A DNA stretch of 64,000 nt. Origin: Photobacterium iliopiscarium. Lineage in GTDB: Bacteria > Pseudomonadota > Gammaproteobacteria > Enterobacterales > Vibrionaceae. The first letter of the stretch is position 1. Each line of letters begins with the position of its first letter. This document shows, piece after piece, positions 27,366 through 38,108 of the stretch. The stretch spans positions 124,001 to 188,000 of the forward strand of contig NZ_PYOO01000002.1 in assembly GCF_003026395.1 (NCBI RefSeq), read 5' to 3'. Below the pieces are notes generated by a model. It saw only the letters and a list, made by a program, of their open reading frames with translations, made no database searches and was not told the DNA's origin. Made by a program: the position numbers and the translations under genes.

Positions 27366-28505
27366 TTAATCATCTTCACGTTCGATTTCACGTGCAACGT
27401 AACGACTACCTATAATTACACCTTCAACTTCAACACGAGAACCATCAAGATCGACAAGTTTTTCATTTTTATCAACAAAGGTTTGGCTATCAATTTCAAT
27501 TTTAAAATCATTTACAGTAAAACTAGTGGCTGTAATGTTTGCTAGAATGCCTTTTTTCTCAAATTCATGCCAAGCATCACCAAAATCACCATCGAAATCA
27601 TTTTCAAATTCTATCTCACGAGCAATACCATTTACGGCAGTAACTTCAACCATCACCCCCATATTTAAATTTGCTTTCGTGCCGTCTTCAAAATAAGTTG
27701 AACCCGTTACCATAAAATGACCGCGAGCGTTTAATTCAAACTGAGACTTATCATTACTAACCCAGGTTACAACACCTTCGATTTCATTATCATTATCAGA
27801 TGCATCGTAAGTTTCAACGTCCACTTCAGAGGCGTCAAAGGTGTCACCGACCATTTGACCTTTAACTTCAACCCACTGACCATTTTGTAATGTTGCATTA
27901 TCTTCAATAATATTATCGGTATAACGTACTTGAGTAGCAGCACCAAGCGTAAAAGTTTTATTATTCTCATTTAACGAAGATAAACGACCTTCAACCTCAT
28001 ACTGACCCACAAGGCCTTCATGCTCAAATTTCACCACTGAAAGTACTTTATAGCCCAAACCAGTTTCAGTCGCTTGGGGTAATGATGACACCATCACCCA
28101 ATCACTAACGTCAATATTTTGATCAAGACTAAAGGTTAATGTCGCGCCATTAATGACAAATGTTGAGTTAGCACGATCAATATAAGTAACCTTACCGACC
28201 ATTGTAGGTTCTAACTGCACTAAAGCACCCGCTTTTGATGAAGTAGAAACAGCAACCATCATATTTTTTTGGAGATCTTTAATAGAAAACTGTATATCAG
28301 TACCATATGCCACTGACGCAACATCATAACTATAGCCATTTACTTCAATGGTATTAGCTGGAACATTAACTGCATTAATCGTACCTTGGACGGTTTGAGG
28401 CTTTATTTCAACTGGGGGTTGAGGTGCAGTGCTATCATCACCGCCTCCACCGCCACAACCAGTAAGAATTAGACCAATCAATGTCGCTAATGTGATTTTC
28501 TTCAT
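27366..28505 (-). CDS. DUF5666-type lipoprotein
   Basis: 379 residues. Lipoprotein signal peptide MKKITLATLIGLILTGC with the lipidated Cys at 17, then a poly-Gly linker. The rest is a series of repeated beta-rich modules of about 60-70 residues (GTINAVNVPANTIEVNGYSY, GKVTYIDRANSTFVINGATL, GVVTWVSNDKSQFELNARGH, GILANITATSFTVNDFKIEI), the pattern of DUF5666 OB-fold proteins. Acidic C-terminus. It is divergent from a two-component system with about 100 bases between, which suggests the pair may be functionally linked. Function unknown. Confidence 0.75.
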   Translation of the reverse strand: MKKITLATLIGLILTGCGGGGGDDSTAPQPPVEIKPQTVQGTINAVNVPANTIEVNGYSYDVASVAYGTDIQFSIKDLQKNMMVAVSTSSKAGALVQLEPTMVGKVTYIDRANSTFVINGATLTFSLDQNIDVSDWVMVSSLPQATETGLGYKVLSVVKFEHEGLVGQYEVEGRLSSLNENNKTFTLGAATQVRYTDNIIEDNATLQNGQWVEVKGQMVGDTFDASEVDVETYDASDNDNEIEGVVTWVSNDKSQFELNARGHFMVTGSTYFEDGTKANLNMGVMVEVTAVNGIAREIEFENDFDGDFGDAWHEFEKKGILANITATSFTVNDFKIEIDSQTFVDKNEKLVDLDGSRVEVEGVIIGSRYVAREIEREDD

Positions 28506-28606
28506 GAATACAAACCTTTTTATTGAGCAAATTATGAATATTGTTTTATTGACGAGTATACTAATTCAACAAACGTGAAGTATTCGTGAAGAGCCTAATT
28601 AAAAAG

Positions 28607-29278
28607 ATGAAAATTCTTATTGTTGATGATAATCATCAGATCGTCGAGACGATTGCAGATTATTTAGAACTAGAAGGCATGACCGCCGATTGTGCTTATC
28701 ATGGTCAAGCTGCATTAACATTTATTGAAAATAACCATTATGACGTCATCATTATGGATATTATGATGCCTAAAATAGACGGCATTGCTGCCGTTAAAAA
28801 AATACGTAATGAGTTATATTGTGGAACACCGATTCTATTCTTAACCGCAAAAGATACCCTTGAAGATAAAGTTGCCGCTTTTAAAGCTGGTGGTGATGAC
28901 TACTTATTAAAACCTTTTGCAATGGAAGAATTGTGTTTACGACTTCGCGCATTAGCTAATCGTGGTCATCGACAAGATATTGGTCTATTAACATATGCAG
29001 ATCTAATAATGAATAATCGCAGTGATGAAGTCAGCCGGAATGGAAAAACCATAAAGCTTAGCCGCATCCAATTTAAAATTCTTAAAGTTTTATTGCACCA
29101 TGCCCCTAATATTGTGACGCGCCAACAAGTTATCGATGCCGTTTGGGGCGAAGAATCCCCGTCAAGTGATGCATTGCGTAGTCATATATATGGTTTACGT
29201 AATGCGATTGATAAAGATTTCACCACTTCACGATTAGAGACTATCCATGGACAAGGTTACCGCATCAAAACCACATAG
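28607..29278 (+). CDS. OmpR/PhoB-family response regulator
   Basis: 223 residues from the ATG at 28607 (MKILIVDDNHQI, the usual receiver start); a GTG at 28586 in frame would add seven residues. Receiver domain with acidic pair D7-D8, phosphoacceptor D51 (DVIIMDIMMP) and Lys in LLKPFAMEEL. C-terminal winged helix (HAPNIVTRQQVIDAVWG ... LRSHIYGLRNAID). It overlaps the kinase gene by 32 bases. No specific orthologue was recognised. Confidence 0.85.
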   Translation: MKILIVDDNHQIVETIADYLELEGMTADCAYHGQAALTFIENNHYDVIIMDIMMPKIDGIAAVKKIRNELYCGTPILFLTAKDTLEDKVAAFKAGGDDYLLKPFAMEELCLRLRALANRGHRQDIGLLTYADLIMNNRSDEVSRNGKTIKLSRIQFKILKVLLHHAPNIVTRQQVIDAVWGEESPSSDALRSHIYGLRNAIDKDFTTSRLETIHGQGYRIKTT

Positions 29279-30494
29279 CTTTCCCAGTATTTATCGCAAA
29301 GTCGGTTTAAGTTTTGGGTTAATGACCTTTGGGATGTTTATTTTATTCTGGGCAGTTATTTATGTCGCAGAAAATCAACTTGAAGTTATTAGTCTTCATC
29401 ATTGGTTAGACAAAGAATCAAGCCAATATGTTATCGACTATAAAACAATGGGTGATGATGCACCGCTGCCCAACAATAGTGAATTTAAGAGCTATTGGAG
29501 CGAACGTTCATTACCTGATTGGTTAAAAAAATATAATCAACCCGGTTTTTTTGAGCATTTACGTGGTACTGAAGATAAGCATTTTTTAGTCTTTGATCAT
29601 CCTTCAGGTAGAGGGTTAATGTACGTTGTCTATCAAGATGATGCCGATGATTATCTTGATGAGTATGAAGATAGCCTCCATTCTTTTACCTTCATTTTTG
29701 GGCTGTTATTATCATTACTGATGGGAAGTTATAGTTTCTATTTTGTGCGTTCATTATCGCAACCATTAGCAAAAATAGATCAAAAAATTCGCCAAATGCC
29801 GCCTAATCAACCCACTTTTGAAGTCGAAACACAATACCGTGAAACTCGAAAAATTGAACAAGCATTACTGGACAGTAAAAATCACATTGCAGGATTTTTT
29901 CAACGTGAAAAAGAATTCAGCCGATTTGCATCCCACGAATTACGCACCCCGATAATGATTATTCAAGGTTCAGCTGATTTACTCAATAAAGTCCCCAATC
30001 AACCGAATGTCGCCAAAAAAGCCATTAATCGATTACATCAAGCCAGTGATGATATGCGGATCTTAACTGAAACATTTTTGTTATTAGGTAAAGAATCGAT
30101 TGAAGAACATCATATTAGCCAATGTAATCTTGCTACCGAACTCCGCCAACAATTAATGGTAATGGAACCTTTATTTGCAAAACAAGATGCGAGCTACTAT
30201 CTTGAGATCAACCACTCAGCCACGATTAATGCACCACTCAGTTTTATTACTATTATTATTAATAATCTAATAAAAAATGCCTTTAGCTACAGTATTGGCG
30301 ACATCGAAATAAATTTAGCCCATGATCGCTTAACGATCATCAACCGTCATGATGGCAATGAACTTTACAATCAAGGTTATGGCTGTGGATTGGTCATCGT
30401 GCAACGTATTTGTGAACGAATGCAATGGGCATTTACTGTCACAGATAATGATATTACCTTTACCGCTGAAGTGGTTTTTTTACCTTCAGTGTAA
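29247..30494 (+). CDS. Sensor histidine kinase
   Basis: 415 residues. Two membrane helices (about 22-42 and 145-168) flank a periplasmic domain of about 100 residues rich in acidic residues (DDADDYLDEYEDS). Cytoplasmic HisKA H-box FSRFASHELRTPIMIIQGSA with the phosphorylated His. The ATPase domain has an N-box (INNLIKNAFSYS) and a glycine box GYGCGLVIVQRICERM, but the usual DxGxG and F-box segment is reduced to LTIINRHDGNELYN, so the ATP lid looks very short. It probably pairs with the upstream regulator and is followed 18 bases later by the lipocalin gene. Confidence 0.85.
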   Translation: MDKVTASKPHSFPSIYRKVGLSFGLMTFGMFILFWAVIYVAENQLEVISLHHWLDKESSQYVIDYKTMGDDAPLPNNSEFKSYWSERSLPDWLKKYNQPGFFEHLRGTEDKHFLVFDHPSGRGLMYVVYQDDADDYLDEYEDSLHSFTFIFGLLLSLLMGSYSFYFVRSLSQPLAKIDQKIRQMPPNQPTFEVETQYRETRKIEQALLDSKNHIAGFFQREKEFSRFASHELRTPIMIIQGSADLLNKVPNQPNVAKKAINRLHQASDDMRILTETFLLLGKESIEEHHISQCNLATELRQQLMVMEPLFAKQDASYYLEINHSATINAPLSFITIIINNLIKNAFSYSIGDIEINLAHDRLTIINRHDGNELYNQGYGCGLVIVQRICERMQWAFTVTDNDITFTAEVVFLPSV

Positions 30495-30512
30495 TTAAAT
30501 AAGGAAGAATGG

Positions 30513-31037
30513 ATGCTTACTTATATAAAATGGTTTTGTGGCGTTATCTTATTAAGCATAACGGCAGGCTGTACAACAGGAAAACCCAATAATGTTCAAC
30601 CAGTGACTAATTTTGATATCAATCGTTATTTAGGACAATGGTATGAAATAGCAAGGTTAGACCACAGCTTTGAACGAAACTTAGATCGTGTTACCGCCAT
30701 TTACAGCTTAGAGGCTAATAATACAATTAAAGTTATAAACAGTGGTTTTAATAGTGTTAATCAACAATGGCAACAGGCGCAAGGTAAAGCTAAATTTGTT
30801 GACCAGACAAACCTTGGCCATCTCAAGGTCTCTTTCTTTGGCCCTTTTTATGGTAGCTATATTATCTTTGCACTTGAAGATGATTATTCAGCGGCATTAA
30901 TCAGTAGCTATAACTACGACTATTTATGGATATTATCACGAGAGAAAACCCTCGATCCTGCGGTACTCGAACGTTATATTCGTCGCGCTAAACTGGCGGG
31001 ATTTGATACCGAAAAGCTTATTTATCCACAACAATAA
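30513..31037 (+). CDS. blc: Outer-membrane lipocalin Blc
   Basis: 174 residues. Lipoprotein signal ending ITAGC with the lipidated Cys at 20. Lipocalin signature INRYLGQWYEIARLDHSFER (GxW motif), then VTAIYSLEANNTIKVINSGF and the C-terminal YDYLWILSREKTLDPAVLER. Bacterial Blc binds lysophospholipids in the outer membrane and is linked to envelope stress. It follows the sensor kinase by 18 bases, an unusual placement that suggests one operon. Confidence 0.92.
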   Translation: MLTYIKWFCGVILLSITAGCTTGKPNNVQPVTNFDINRYLGQWYEIARLDHSFERNLDRVTAIYSLEANNTIKVINSGFNSVNQQWQQAQGKAKFVDQTNLGHLKVSFFGPFYGSYIIFALEDDYSAALISSYNYDYLWILSREKTLDPAVLERYIRRAKLAGFDTEKLIYPQQ

Positions 31038-31070
31038 TAATCAATAAAATAGGCGTTATGACAATAATGC

Positions 31071-31796
31071 CTAACTAAAAAGATGAAAACCTTGTGACAA
31101 GGCAATAATTGCTGATAACGAGCATAGCCCTAATACACCATATTGCATTACTTGTTTTTTAATCTTATTACGCACACGATAAGCAAGTAAGCTCGCAATA
31201 ATAGGTGCGGGTAATAACCAAACAATTGTATTGAAATCAGCCATTGAAAAACGGCCAGAGTAATGCAGAGCGGCCAGTGACACAATATTCGTTAAACAAA
31301 AAAATGCGGCTAAATTTGCACGAATTTTTTCAGGTTCTTCATTTTGCATCAGTAGTGCGATAACAGGACCACCAATACCCGTTGTGGTACCCGTTACCCC
31401 TGAAATAAAACCACCAATAAATAAATTACGAGGTGTGGGGGCCAAACGTAATTTCGCAAAGCTTAATATAACCGCACCTAACACCGTTATACCTAGCATA
31501 ATTTCTAATTGATCAGTAGAAATCACCGTTAATACATAGGCTGCAACGAATATACCGGGTAAACGTCCTAAAAAAGCAAAGATTAAAAAACGAAGCGATA
31601 AAGCGTGACGATACTGATACCACACAATTGCAGACATAAACATACCAATAAAAATGATCGCACATGGCATTAATCGAGGTTCAAGCAACAAAATAAAAGG
31701 GCCAACAAGGACGCCCATGCCAAAACCAATCGTACTCTGAATAAAGCACCCGCCAATAAAGACCAGCAGACACGTGGTAAAAACAACAGGATCCAT
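31071..31796 (-). CDS. TSUP/TauE-SafE family membrane permease
   Basis: 241 residues, seven or eight membrane segments. The repeated glycine-rich pattern (IGGCFIQSTIGFGMGVLVGP in the first half and FISGVTGTTTGIGGPVIALL in the second) is characteristic of PF01925 (sulfite/sulfonate/organoanion exporters). The substrate cannot be read from sequence. No cysteine or sulfonate gene is adjacent. Confidence 0.85.
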   Translation of the reverse strand: MDPVVFTTCLLVFIGGCFIQSTIGFGMGVLVGPFILLLEPRLMPCAIIFIGMFMSAIVWYQYRHALSLRFLIFAFLGRLPGIFVAAYVLTVISTDQLEIMLGITVLGAVILSFAKLRLAPTPRNLFIGGFISGVTGTTTGIGGPVIALLMQNEEPEKIRANLAAFFCLTNIVSLAALHYSGRFSMADFNTIVWLLPAPIIASLLAYRVRNKIKKQVMQYGVLGLCSLSAIIALSQGFHLFS

Positions 31797-31926
31797 AACA
31801 TTCTTATAGGGTAGAAAACACCTTAGATCCTACTCTTTATTTTTACTCATAAAGCATAATTAACGCTTAACAAATGCAAGCTTAGATTGATAAGCGCTAT
31901 TATCACGTTTTACCTAGATGATTGGG

Positions 31927-33933
31927 CTAAACATTTTTAAACCACGTTAAAGCATCATTAAATGCCATCGGTTTAGCGAAATAAAAACCTTGGCATATAT
32001 TAATACCACACTGCTGCACAAACTGTTTTTCTACCTCTGTTTCAACGCCTTCAGCAACCAATATACAGCCTGTCACTTCACTTATTTTAGCCAATAGCTG
32101 ATATAAATTTTTCTCACGATCATGTTCAATATTACGTAATAAGGTACGATCTAACTTTACTTTATCAAAGTTAAACTTCAATAAATGAGGAAAAGACGCA
32201 TAACCTGAACCAAAATCATCAATCGCAACCGTTATTCCTAACCCTTGCAATACCTCGATATTTTCTGATACCAGTTTATCATCTTCAAGTATGGCTTCTT
32301 CTGTGATCTCTATTTCTAAGTTCAATGGTGAAACAGCATAAAAACTTAATCTTTCAAGAAGATAAGCAACAATATGTTTATCCGAAATTGTCTCTGCTGA
32401 GACATTAATTGCTACTTTACAACCATTATCAAGTGGCATTTTTTGCATATCTTTTAAAACCAAATCAATCACCATTTGATCCAACTGCTTCATTGCTCCT
32501 AATTGCTGAAAATCTTGAATAAATAATGGTGGCAATATTTTACCGTCCACATCTTTATAACGAACAAGTGATTCAAACGATAATCCTTTACCCTGATTCA
32601 AATTAATTTGAGGTTGGTAGAACATCACAAATTCACCATGACTCAACATACGACTAACACGGCGGCTAATATCATGCTTACTGACATAGCTCGTCATGGC
32701 TTGATTCACATCACCTAAAAACGATTTAAGTGTGCTACGTCCAAGCTCATATTGCTGACTTATCGATGTATTATTAGATCGGCTTTTTCCCGCATAATGC
32801 AGATAAAATGGTCGGTAAATAACAATCCCTATAACCATTACAATTATCTGTAATATAACCCCAGATAAACTGTGTTGAGTGGCAACATAACCACTCAAAA
32901 AAGGAGGCGTCATCCAATCCACAATGGTTGTCACTGGGTGCACTAATCCAAATGAAATCGCACCATATACAACAACAAAACTCACTAAAGGAACACAAAC
33001 AAAAGGTACAATTAATATTGGATTAAAAATAATCGGCAAACCAAACAGTAATAATTCATTGATATTAAAAATCACTAACGGTAATGCTGATAGTGCTAAT
33101 GTAATATGTCGTCTTTCTTTTGAAAATAATAAGATACAAAACAGCAGACTGATCATATTCCCAGAGCCACCCATCGATAAGAAAGCATCATAAAACCCCT
33201 GCCCTAGCACATTTAAAGGGGCTTCTCCTGCTTGCCAATCAGCAATGTTTTGTTGAGTTACTTCAAATAATTGCTGCTTTGTTCTGAAAAGAAAATTATG
33301 ACCATTAATACCAATTGCACCTAATAATCCCAAAATGAATTGATAGGTTAAACCGCCGTAAAAAGTGAGTGGATTCGGAGCAATATAATTATGTATGTTT
33401 TGACTAAACGCGATCACAATCTTAATTAATTCTTCTAACCCAACGGTTAATAAAAGAAAACAAAAAAAATGCAATACATGTTTATAGAGCGTATTAACAA
33501 AATCCAACCGAGAGGGATCGAGCGGGAAAAGACGAAATGAAATACAGCATGATGCAGAAATTATTGCTGAAAGTAGTGCTACAAGTGGGTTATTAGGCAA
33601 CCCATTATGATCAGAAACTAAACCATTAGGAACCGACACAGCAATTAATAACAATAATGAATATGGCACAACCACCATCGCATTAACGCCATGTTTAGTT
33701 GCAATGTAATAACTGGTGATTAAGCATAGTGCAATCGGATAAATTCCAATTAATAAATTAGAAAAATAAAAGAAATGATCCGCTAATTCACTAAAATCAA
33801 CCCACTTTAACGTATACCCCACAAATAATGTAATCGCATTACAAATAATTAACGGCAGTAATAATAAAAAAACAATAGAAATATCACGGATATAATCGTT
33901 GTAATATGATTTTAATATTGATTTTTTGTTCAT
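31927..33933 (-). CDS. PTS EIIC permease domain fused to an EAL c-di-GMP phosphodiesterase
   Basis: 668 residues from the ATG at 33933 (an in-frame TTG at 33978 adds 15). Residues about 1-385 are a multi-span EIIC domain of the lactose/cellobiose type: AIGINGHNFLF and NINELLLFGLPIIFNPILIV are the conserved substrate-site loops, including the Glu of the NE motif. A linker of about 45 residues leads to an EAL domain (about 430-668) with likely metal and catalytic residues kept: ESL in place of EAL (Glu present), VAINVS, LEIEITEEA, AIDDFGSGYASF, VKLDR, VAEGVET and CQGFYF. No IIA/IIB domains or phosphorylation sites are visible, so it is probably a membrane sensor that hydrolyses c-di-GMP in response to a sugar. 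Lone gene. Confidence 0.85.
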   Translation of the reverse strand: MNKKSILKSYYNDYIRDISIVFLLLLPLIICNAITLFVGYTLKWVDFSELADHFFYFSNLLIGIYPIALCLITSYYIATKHGVNAMVVVPYSLLLLIAVSVPNGLVSDHNGLPNNPLVALLSAIISASCCISFRLFPLDPSRLDFVNTLYKHVLHFFCFLLLTVGLEELIKIVIAFSQNIHNYIAPNPLTFYGGLTYQFILGLLGAIGINGHNFLFRTKQQLFEVTQQNIADWQAGEAPLNVLGQGFYDAFLSMGGSGNMISLLFCILLFSKERRHITLALSALPLVIFNINELLLFGLPIIFNPILIVPFVCVPLVSFVVVYGAISFGLVHPVTTIVDWMTPPFLSGYVATQHSLSGVILQIIVMVIGIVIYRPFYLHYAGKSRSNNTSISQQYELGRSTLKSFLGDVNQAMTSYVSKHDISRRVSRMLSHGEFVMFYQPQINLNQGKGLSFESLVRYKDVDGKILPPLFIQDFQQLGAMKQLDQMVIDLVLKDMQKMPLDNGCKVAINVSAETISDKHIVAYLLERLSFYAVSPLNLEIEITEEAILEDDKLVSENIEVLQGLGITVAIDDFGSGYASFPHLLKFNFDKVKLDRTLLRNIEHDREKNLYQLLAKISEVTGCILVAEGVETEVEKQFVQQCGINICQGFYFAKPMAFNDALTWFKNV

Positions 33934-34036
33934 ACATTCACAGTGGCAATAGAAAGGGCACTGGATTATATAGAGCAATTCTAAATGCTCAAGCTAAAAG
34001 AGTGTAACGAGGTATTACGCATCTAAAATAGTAATA

Positions 34037-34067
34037 AAAAAATACACACGTAATGTGTGTATTTTTT
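34037..34067 (-). terminator. Terminator of serC
   Basis: Thirteen-base stem AAAAAATACACAC (34037-34049) and GTGTGTATTTTTT (34055-34067), five-base loop, 23 bases past the serC stop. Symmetric, so usable on both strands. Confidence 0.75.
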
Positions 34068-34089
34068 ATTAATTAACAGTCGTTATTCA

Positions 34090-35172
34090 TTACGCATTAT
34101 TTTTTTCAAACATCTGCATAAAGTCGACCAAAGCCTGAACGCCGTCTAATGGCATCGCATTATAAATAGAAGCACGCATACCGCCAGCGACACGATGGCC
34201 TTTCAATGCTTTTAATCCTGCTATATCTGCTTGAGCTAAAAACGCCTCATCAAGATTTGGATTTTTCAATTGAAATGGTACATTCATGATTGAGCGGTTA
34301 TCCGCATGAACATCATTAATGTAGAAATTAGAATGATCAATAAAATCATACAATAATTTAGCTTTCGCAAGGTTACGTTGTTCCATTGCTGCAACCCCAC
34401 CGACGCTTTTAAGCCATTTAAATACTTCACCCGCTAAATACCATGCAAATGTTGGTGGTGTATTAAACATCGATTCTTTATCAACTAACACCGTATAATC
34501 TAAAATACTCGGTAAAATTGATTTAGCTTTACCTAATAAATCGTCGCGCACAATAACGATGGTTAATCCTGCTGGACCAATGTTTTTTTGAGCGCCCGCA
34601 TAAATAACACCGTATTTAGACACATCAATTTGACGAGATAAAATAGTCGATGACATATCAGCGACAATCGGTTTATCCGTTATCGGTAAATCACGAATTT
34701 CAATACCGTCAATGGTTTCATTTGGACAAAAATGCACAAATGCAGCTTCGTCAGAAAGTGGCCATTCGGCTGCGGGTAAAATAGCCTTCTTACCTTCTTT
34801 TACGCAGGTAATATCAATATTATTAGGCTGACAATACTTAGACGCTTCTTCAACAGCACTGTGCGCCCAAAAACCACCATCCATATAATCGGCAGTGGTT
34901 GCTTCACCCAATAAATTTAACGGCACAGCAGCAAATTGACCACGTGCACCACCATGACAAAATAAAACATGATAATTAGCAGGAATATTCAGTAAATCCC
35001 GTAAATCTTGTTCTGATTGAGCGGCAACCGCAAGAAATTCTTTACTACGATGGCTGATTTCCATAACGGAAGTGCCTAAGCCTTGCCAATTAATTAATTC
35101 TTGCTGGGCTTGCGCCATAACATCAGCGGGGATCATTGCCGGACCGGCACAAAAGTTATAAACCTTATCCAT
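34090..35172 (-). CDS. serC: Phosphoserine aminotransferase
   Basis: 360 residues (E. coli 362). PLP enzyme of serine and pyridoxine biosynthesis. Starts [35 protein letters not shown]; the PLP lysine lies in [19 protein letters not shown]-terminal [17 protein letters not shown]. Often followed by aroA in enterobacteria, but here serC and aroA are separated by the accessory stretch. gyrA lies upstream on the same strand. Confidence 0.97.
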   Translation of the reverse strand: MDKVYNFCAGPAMIPADVMAQAQQELINWQGLGTSVMEISHRSKEFLAVAAQSEQDLRDLLNIPANYHVLFCHGGARGQFAAVPLNLLGEATTADYMDGGFWAHSAVEEASKYCQPNNIDITCVKEGKKAILPAAEWPLSDEAAFVHFCPNETIDGIEIRDLPITDKPIVADMSSTILSRQIDVSKYGVIYAGAQKNIGPAGLTIVIVRDDLLGKAKSILPSILDYTVLVDKESMFNTPPTFAWYLAGEVFKWLKSVGGVAAMEQRNLAKAKLLYDFIDHSNFYINDVHADNRSIMNVPFQLKNPNLDEAFLAQADIAGLKALKGHRVAGGMRASIYNAMPLDGVQALVDFMQMFEKNNA

Positions 35173-35391
35173 AATGTGGTACTTGCTCCTGCTCGAGTTA
35201 CAAAATAAAAATTTACTGCTTCATAAAGCTAATAGCATCACAATCAGTACTACTTTTAGCATTACAAAACAGACAGTAAAGATAAATCTCAACATTGTGA
35301 CAGATATCATTCATTTATTTTTACACCTTTATTGCGCAACTTTAAAGCCTTAATTAACGATTCGTTAGTTATAACTATGAAGACAAAAAAA

Positions 35392-35411
35392 ACGCAGCCA
35401 AATGGCTGCGT
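35392..35411 (-). terminator. Terminator of gyrA
   Basis: Minus-strand stem ACGCAGCC / GGCTGCGT with a four-base loop followed by eight T, 28 bases after the gyrA stop. Confidence 0.9.
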
Positions 35412-35438
35412 CTTATTTAGAATAAAGCACTATAATGC

Positions 35439-38108
35439 TTACTCTTGCTCGGTTGAATCACCTGATTCTGCATCTGTTGCTGGCAGTTCTGTATTTTCAA
35501 CAGTTTCACCATCAACTAATTCAGCATCTTCAATTAATTCAACTTCTGCTGGCTCATCAATACGCTGTAGGCCAACAACTTTTTCATCTTCAACCGTACG
35601 AATAAGTGTAACACCTTGAGTATTACGACCGACACGGCTTACTTCAGCAACACGAGTTCGAACTAATGTACCACCATTGGTGATCATCATAAATTCGTCG
35701 CCGTCTTCAGCTTGAACAGCACCAACAACGCTACCGTTACGCTCAGAGACTTTAATTGAAACTACACCCTGAGTGGCACGGCTCTTCGCCGGATACTCAG
35801 CAAGGCCAGTACGCTTACCATAACCATTTTCAGTTACTGTAAGAATATCGCCTTCATTGTGTGGAACAATTAGCGAAACAACTTTATCGCCTTCAGCAAG
35901 TTTAATACCACGAACACCAGCCGCAGTACGACCCATGCCGCGAACGCCACCTTTGGTATTGCCTTCGTCGTCAATAACAACTGGGCTTTCGTAGAAACGC
36001 ACTACTTTACCGTATGCTGAGAACAGCATGATATCGCAGTCACCATCAGTAACATCAACACCGATCAATGAATCGCCTTCACGTAAATTAACGGCAATAA
36101 TACCGGCACTACGAGGACGACTAAAGTCAGTTAATGGTGTTTTCTTCACAGTACCATCAGCTGTTGCCATGAAGACAAACTTATCTTCTGTGTATTCACG
36201 CACTGGAAGAATAGCAGTAATACGCTCATTTTCTTCTAGTGGTAAAATATTCACAATAGGCTTACCACGAGCAGTACGGCTCGCTAATGGTAATTGGTAT
36301 ACTTTCAGCCAGTACATACGACCACGACTTGAGAAACATAGAATCGTATCGTGAGTATTTGCAACCAACAAACGCTCAATGAAGTCTTCTTGCTTCATGC
36401 GCGTTGCTGCTTTACCTTTACCACCACGACGCTGTGCTTCGTAATCGCTTAGAATTTGGTACTTAACGTAACCTTCGTGAGAAAGCGTTACAACAACATC
36501 TTCTTTAGGGATCAGATCTTCTAAATCAATATCATTGCTTGCTGCTGTGATTTCAGTACGACGTTCATCGTTAAACTGTTCTTTCACTAGCTCTAGTTCT
36601 TCACGGATCACTTCCATCAAACGCTCAGAGCTTGATAGAATGAACATTAGTTCAGCGATTTCTTCAAGAAGTTGCTTATATTCTTCAAGAATTTTGCCGT
36701 GTTCAAGACCTGTTAATTTATGTAAACGAAGATCAAGAATCGCTTGTGCTTGTTGTTCAGTTAAGTGGTATAGATTGTCACGAATACCAAATTGCTCTTC
36801 TAGCCAATCTGGACGTGCAGCATCTGTACCTGCACGCTCAAGCATCGCAGCAACATTACCCAACTGCCAGCCACGTGCAACTAACGCTGCTTTAGCTTCT
36901 GCTGGTGTATTTGCCTGACGAACTAATTCAATAATTTCGTCGATGTTTGCAAGAGCAAGTGCTAAACCTTCAAGAATATGAGCACGATCGCGAGCTTTAC
37001 GCAATTCGAAAATAGTACGACGCGTCACCACTTCACGGCGGTGATTAACGAAGCACTTAATCATTTCTTTAAGGTTAAATATCTTTGGTTGGCCATTATC
37101 AAGCGCAACCATGTTGATACCAAATGTTGTTTGTAACTGCGTTTGAGCATAAAGATTGTTCAGAACAACTTCGCCAACCGCATCACGCTTACATTCGATA
37201 ACAATACGCATGCCGTCTTTATCAGACTCATCACGTAATGCGCTAATGCCTTCCACTTTTTTATCTTTAACAAGCTCGGCAATTTTTTCAATTAAACGGG
37301 CTTTGTTAACTTGATATGGAATCTCATGAACAAGAATAGTTTCACGACCATTCTTTTCCGTTTCGATTTCAGCTTTGGCGCGCATGTAAACTTTACCGCG
37401 ACCAGTATGGTAAGCATCAACAATACCTTTACGGCCATTGATCATCGCAGCTGTTGGGAAGTCTGGGCCTGGAATATATTCCATTAGCTGATCAATGGTG
37501 ATGCTCTCATCATTGATATACGCTAAACAGCCGTTAATCACTTCGCCAAGGTTATGAGGTGGTATATTCGTTGCCATACCTACCGCAATACCAGAAGAAC
37601 CGTTCACTAATAAGTTAGGAATCTTCGTTGGTAAAACTGCTGGTATTTGCTCGGTTCCGTCATAGTTAGGAACGTAATCAACCGTTTCTTTGTCTAAATC
37701 AGCCAATAATTCATGGGCAATTTTAGACATACGGACTTCGGTATAACGCATCGCAGCGGCAGAGTCGCCATCGATTGAACCGAAGTTACCTTGACCATCT
37801 ACGAGCATGTAGCGAAGTGAGAACGGTTGTGCCATACGAACAATAGTATCGTATACAGCACTATCACCGTGTGGGTGATACTTACCGATAACATCACCTA
37901 CCACACGGGCAGATTTCTTATATGCTTTATTCCAGTCATTGCCTAGCACATTCATCGCGAATAAAACGCGGCGATGCACAGGCTTAAGGCCATCACGCAC
38001 ATCAGGAAGAGCACGACCAACGATAACTGACATCGCATAGTCGAGATAAGAGCTTTTCAGCTCATCTTCAATATTTATGGGCGTGATCTCTTTTGCAAGA
38101 TCGCTCAT
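35439..38108 (-). CDS. gyrA: DNA gyrase subunit A
   Basis: 889 residues (E. coli 875). Catalytic Tyr in [13 protein letters not shown]; quinolone region keeps Ser at 83 and Asp at 87 ([13 protein letters not shown]), as in susceptible reference strains. Beta-pinwheel C-terminal domain with the GyrA box QRRGGKGK, then further blades and an acidic tail (about 860-889). Introduces negative supercoils together with GyrB, encoded elsewhere. Confidence 0.98.
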   Translation of the reverse strand: MSDLAKEITPINIEDELKSSYLDYAMSVIVGRALPDVRDGLKPVHRRVLFAMNVLGNDWNKAYKKSARVVGDVIGKYHPHGDSAVYDTIVRMAQPFSLRYMLVDGQGNFGSIDGDSAAAMRYTEVRMSKIAHELLADLDKETVDYVPNYDGTEQIPAVLPTKIPNLLVNGSSGIAVGMATNIPPHNLGEVINGCLAYINDESITIDQLMEYIPGPDFPTAAMINGRKGIVDAYHTGRGKVYMRAKAEIETEKNGRETILVHEIPYQVNKARLIEKIAELVKDKKVEGISALRDESDKDGMRIVIECKRDAVGEVVLNNLYAQTQLQTTFGINMVALDNGQPKIFNLKEMIKCFVNHRREVVTRRTIFELRKARDRAHILEGLALALANIDEIIELVRQANTPAEAKAALVARGWQLGNVAAMLERAGTDAARPDWLEEQFGIRDNLYHLTEQQAQAILDLRLHKLTGLEHGKILEEYKQLLEEIAELMFILSSSERLMEVIREELELVKEQFNDERRTEITAASNDIDLEDLIPKEDVVVTLSHEGYVKYQILSDYEAQRRGGKGKAATRMKQEDFIERLLVANTHDTILCFSSRGRMYWLKVYQLPLASRTARGKPIVNILPLEENERITAILPVREYTEDKFVFMATADGTVKKTPLTDFSRPRSAGIIAVNLREGDSLIGVDVTDGDCDIMLFSAYGKVVRFYESPVVIDDEGNTKGGVRGMGRTAAGVRGIKLAEGDKVVSLIVPHNEGDILTVTENGYGKRTGLAEYPAKSRATQGVVSIKVSERNGSVVGAVQAEDGDEFMMITNGGTLVRTRVAEVSRVGRNTQGVTLIRTVEDEKVVGLQRIDEPAEVELIEDAELVDGETVENTELPATDAESGDSTEQE

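Noticed and set aside
27249..27545. Plus-strand frame across the NUDIX end and the DUF5666 gene
   Set aside because: Runs through a strong terminator and lies opposite a clear lipoprotein gene.
35332..35619. Plus-strand frame opposite the end of gyrA
   Set aside because: Crosses the gyrA terminator and is Ser-rich by virtue of the antisense of the acidic GyrA tail.
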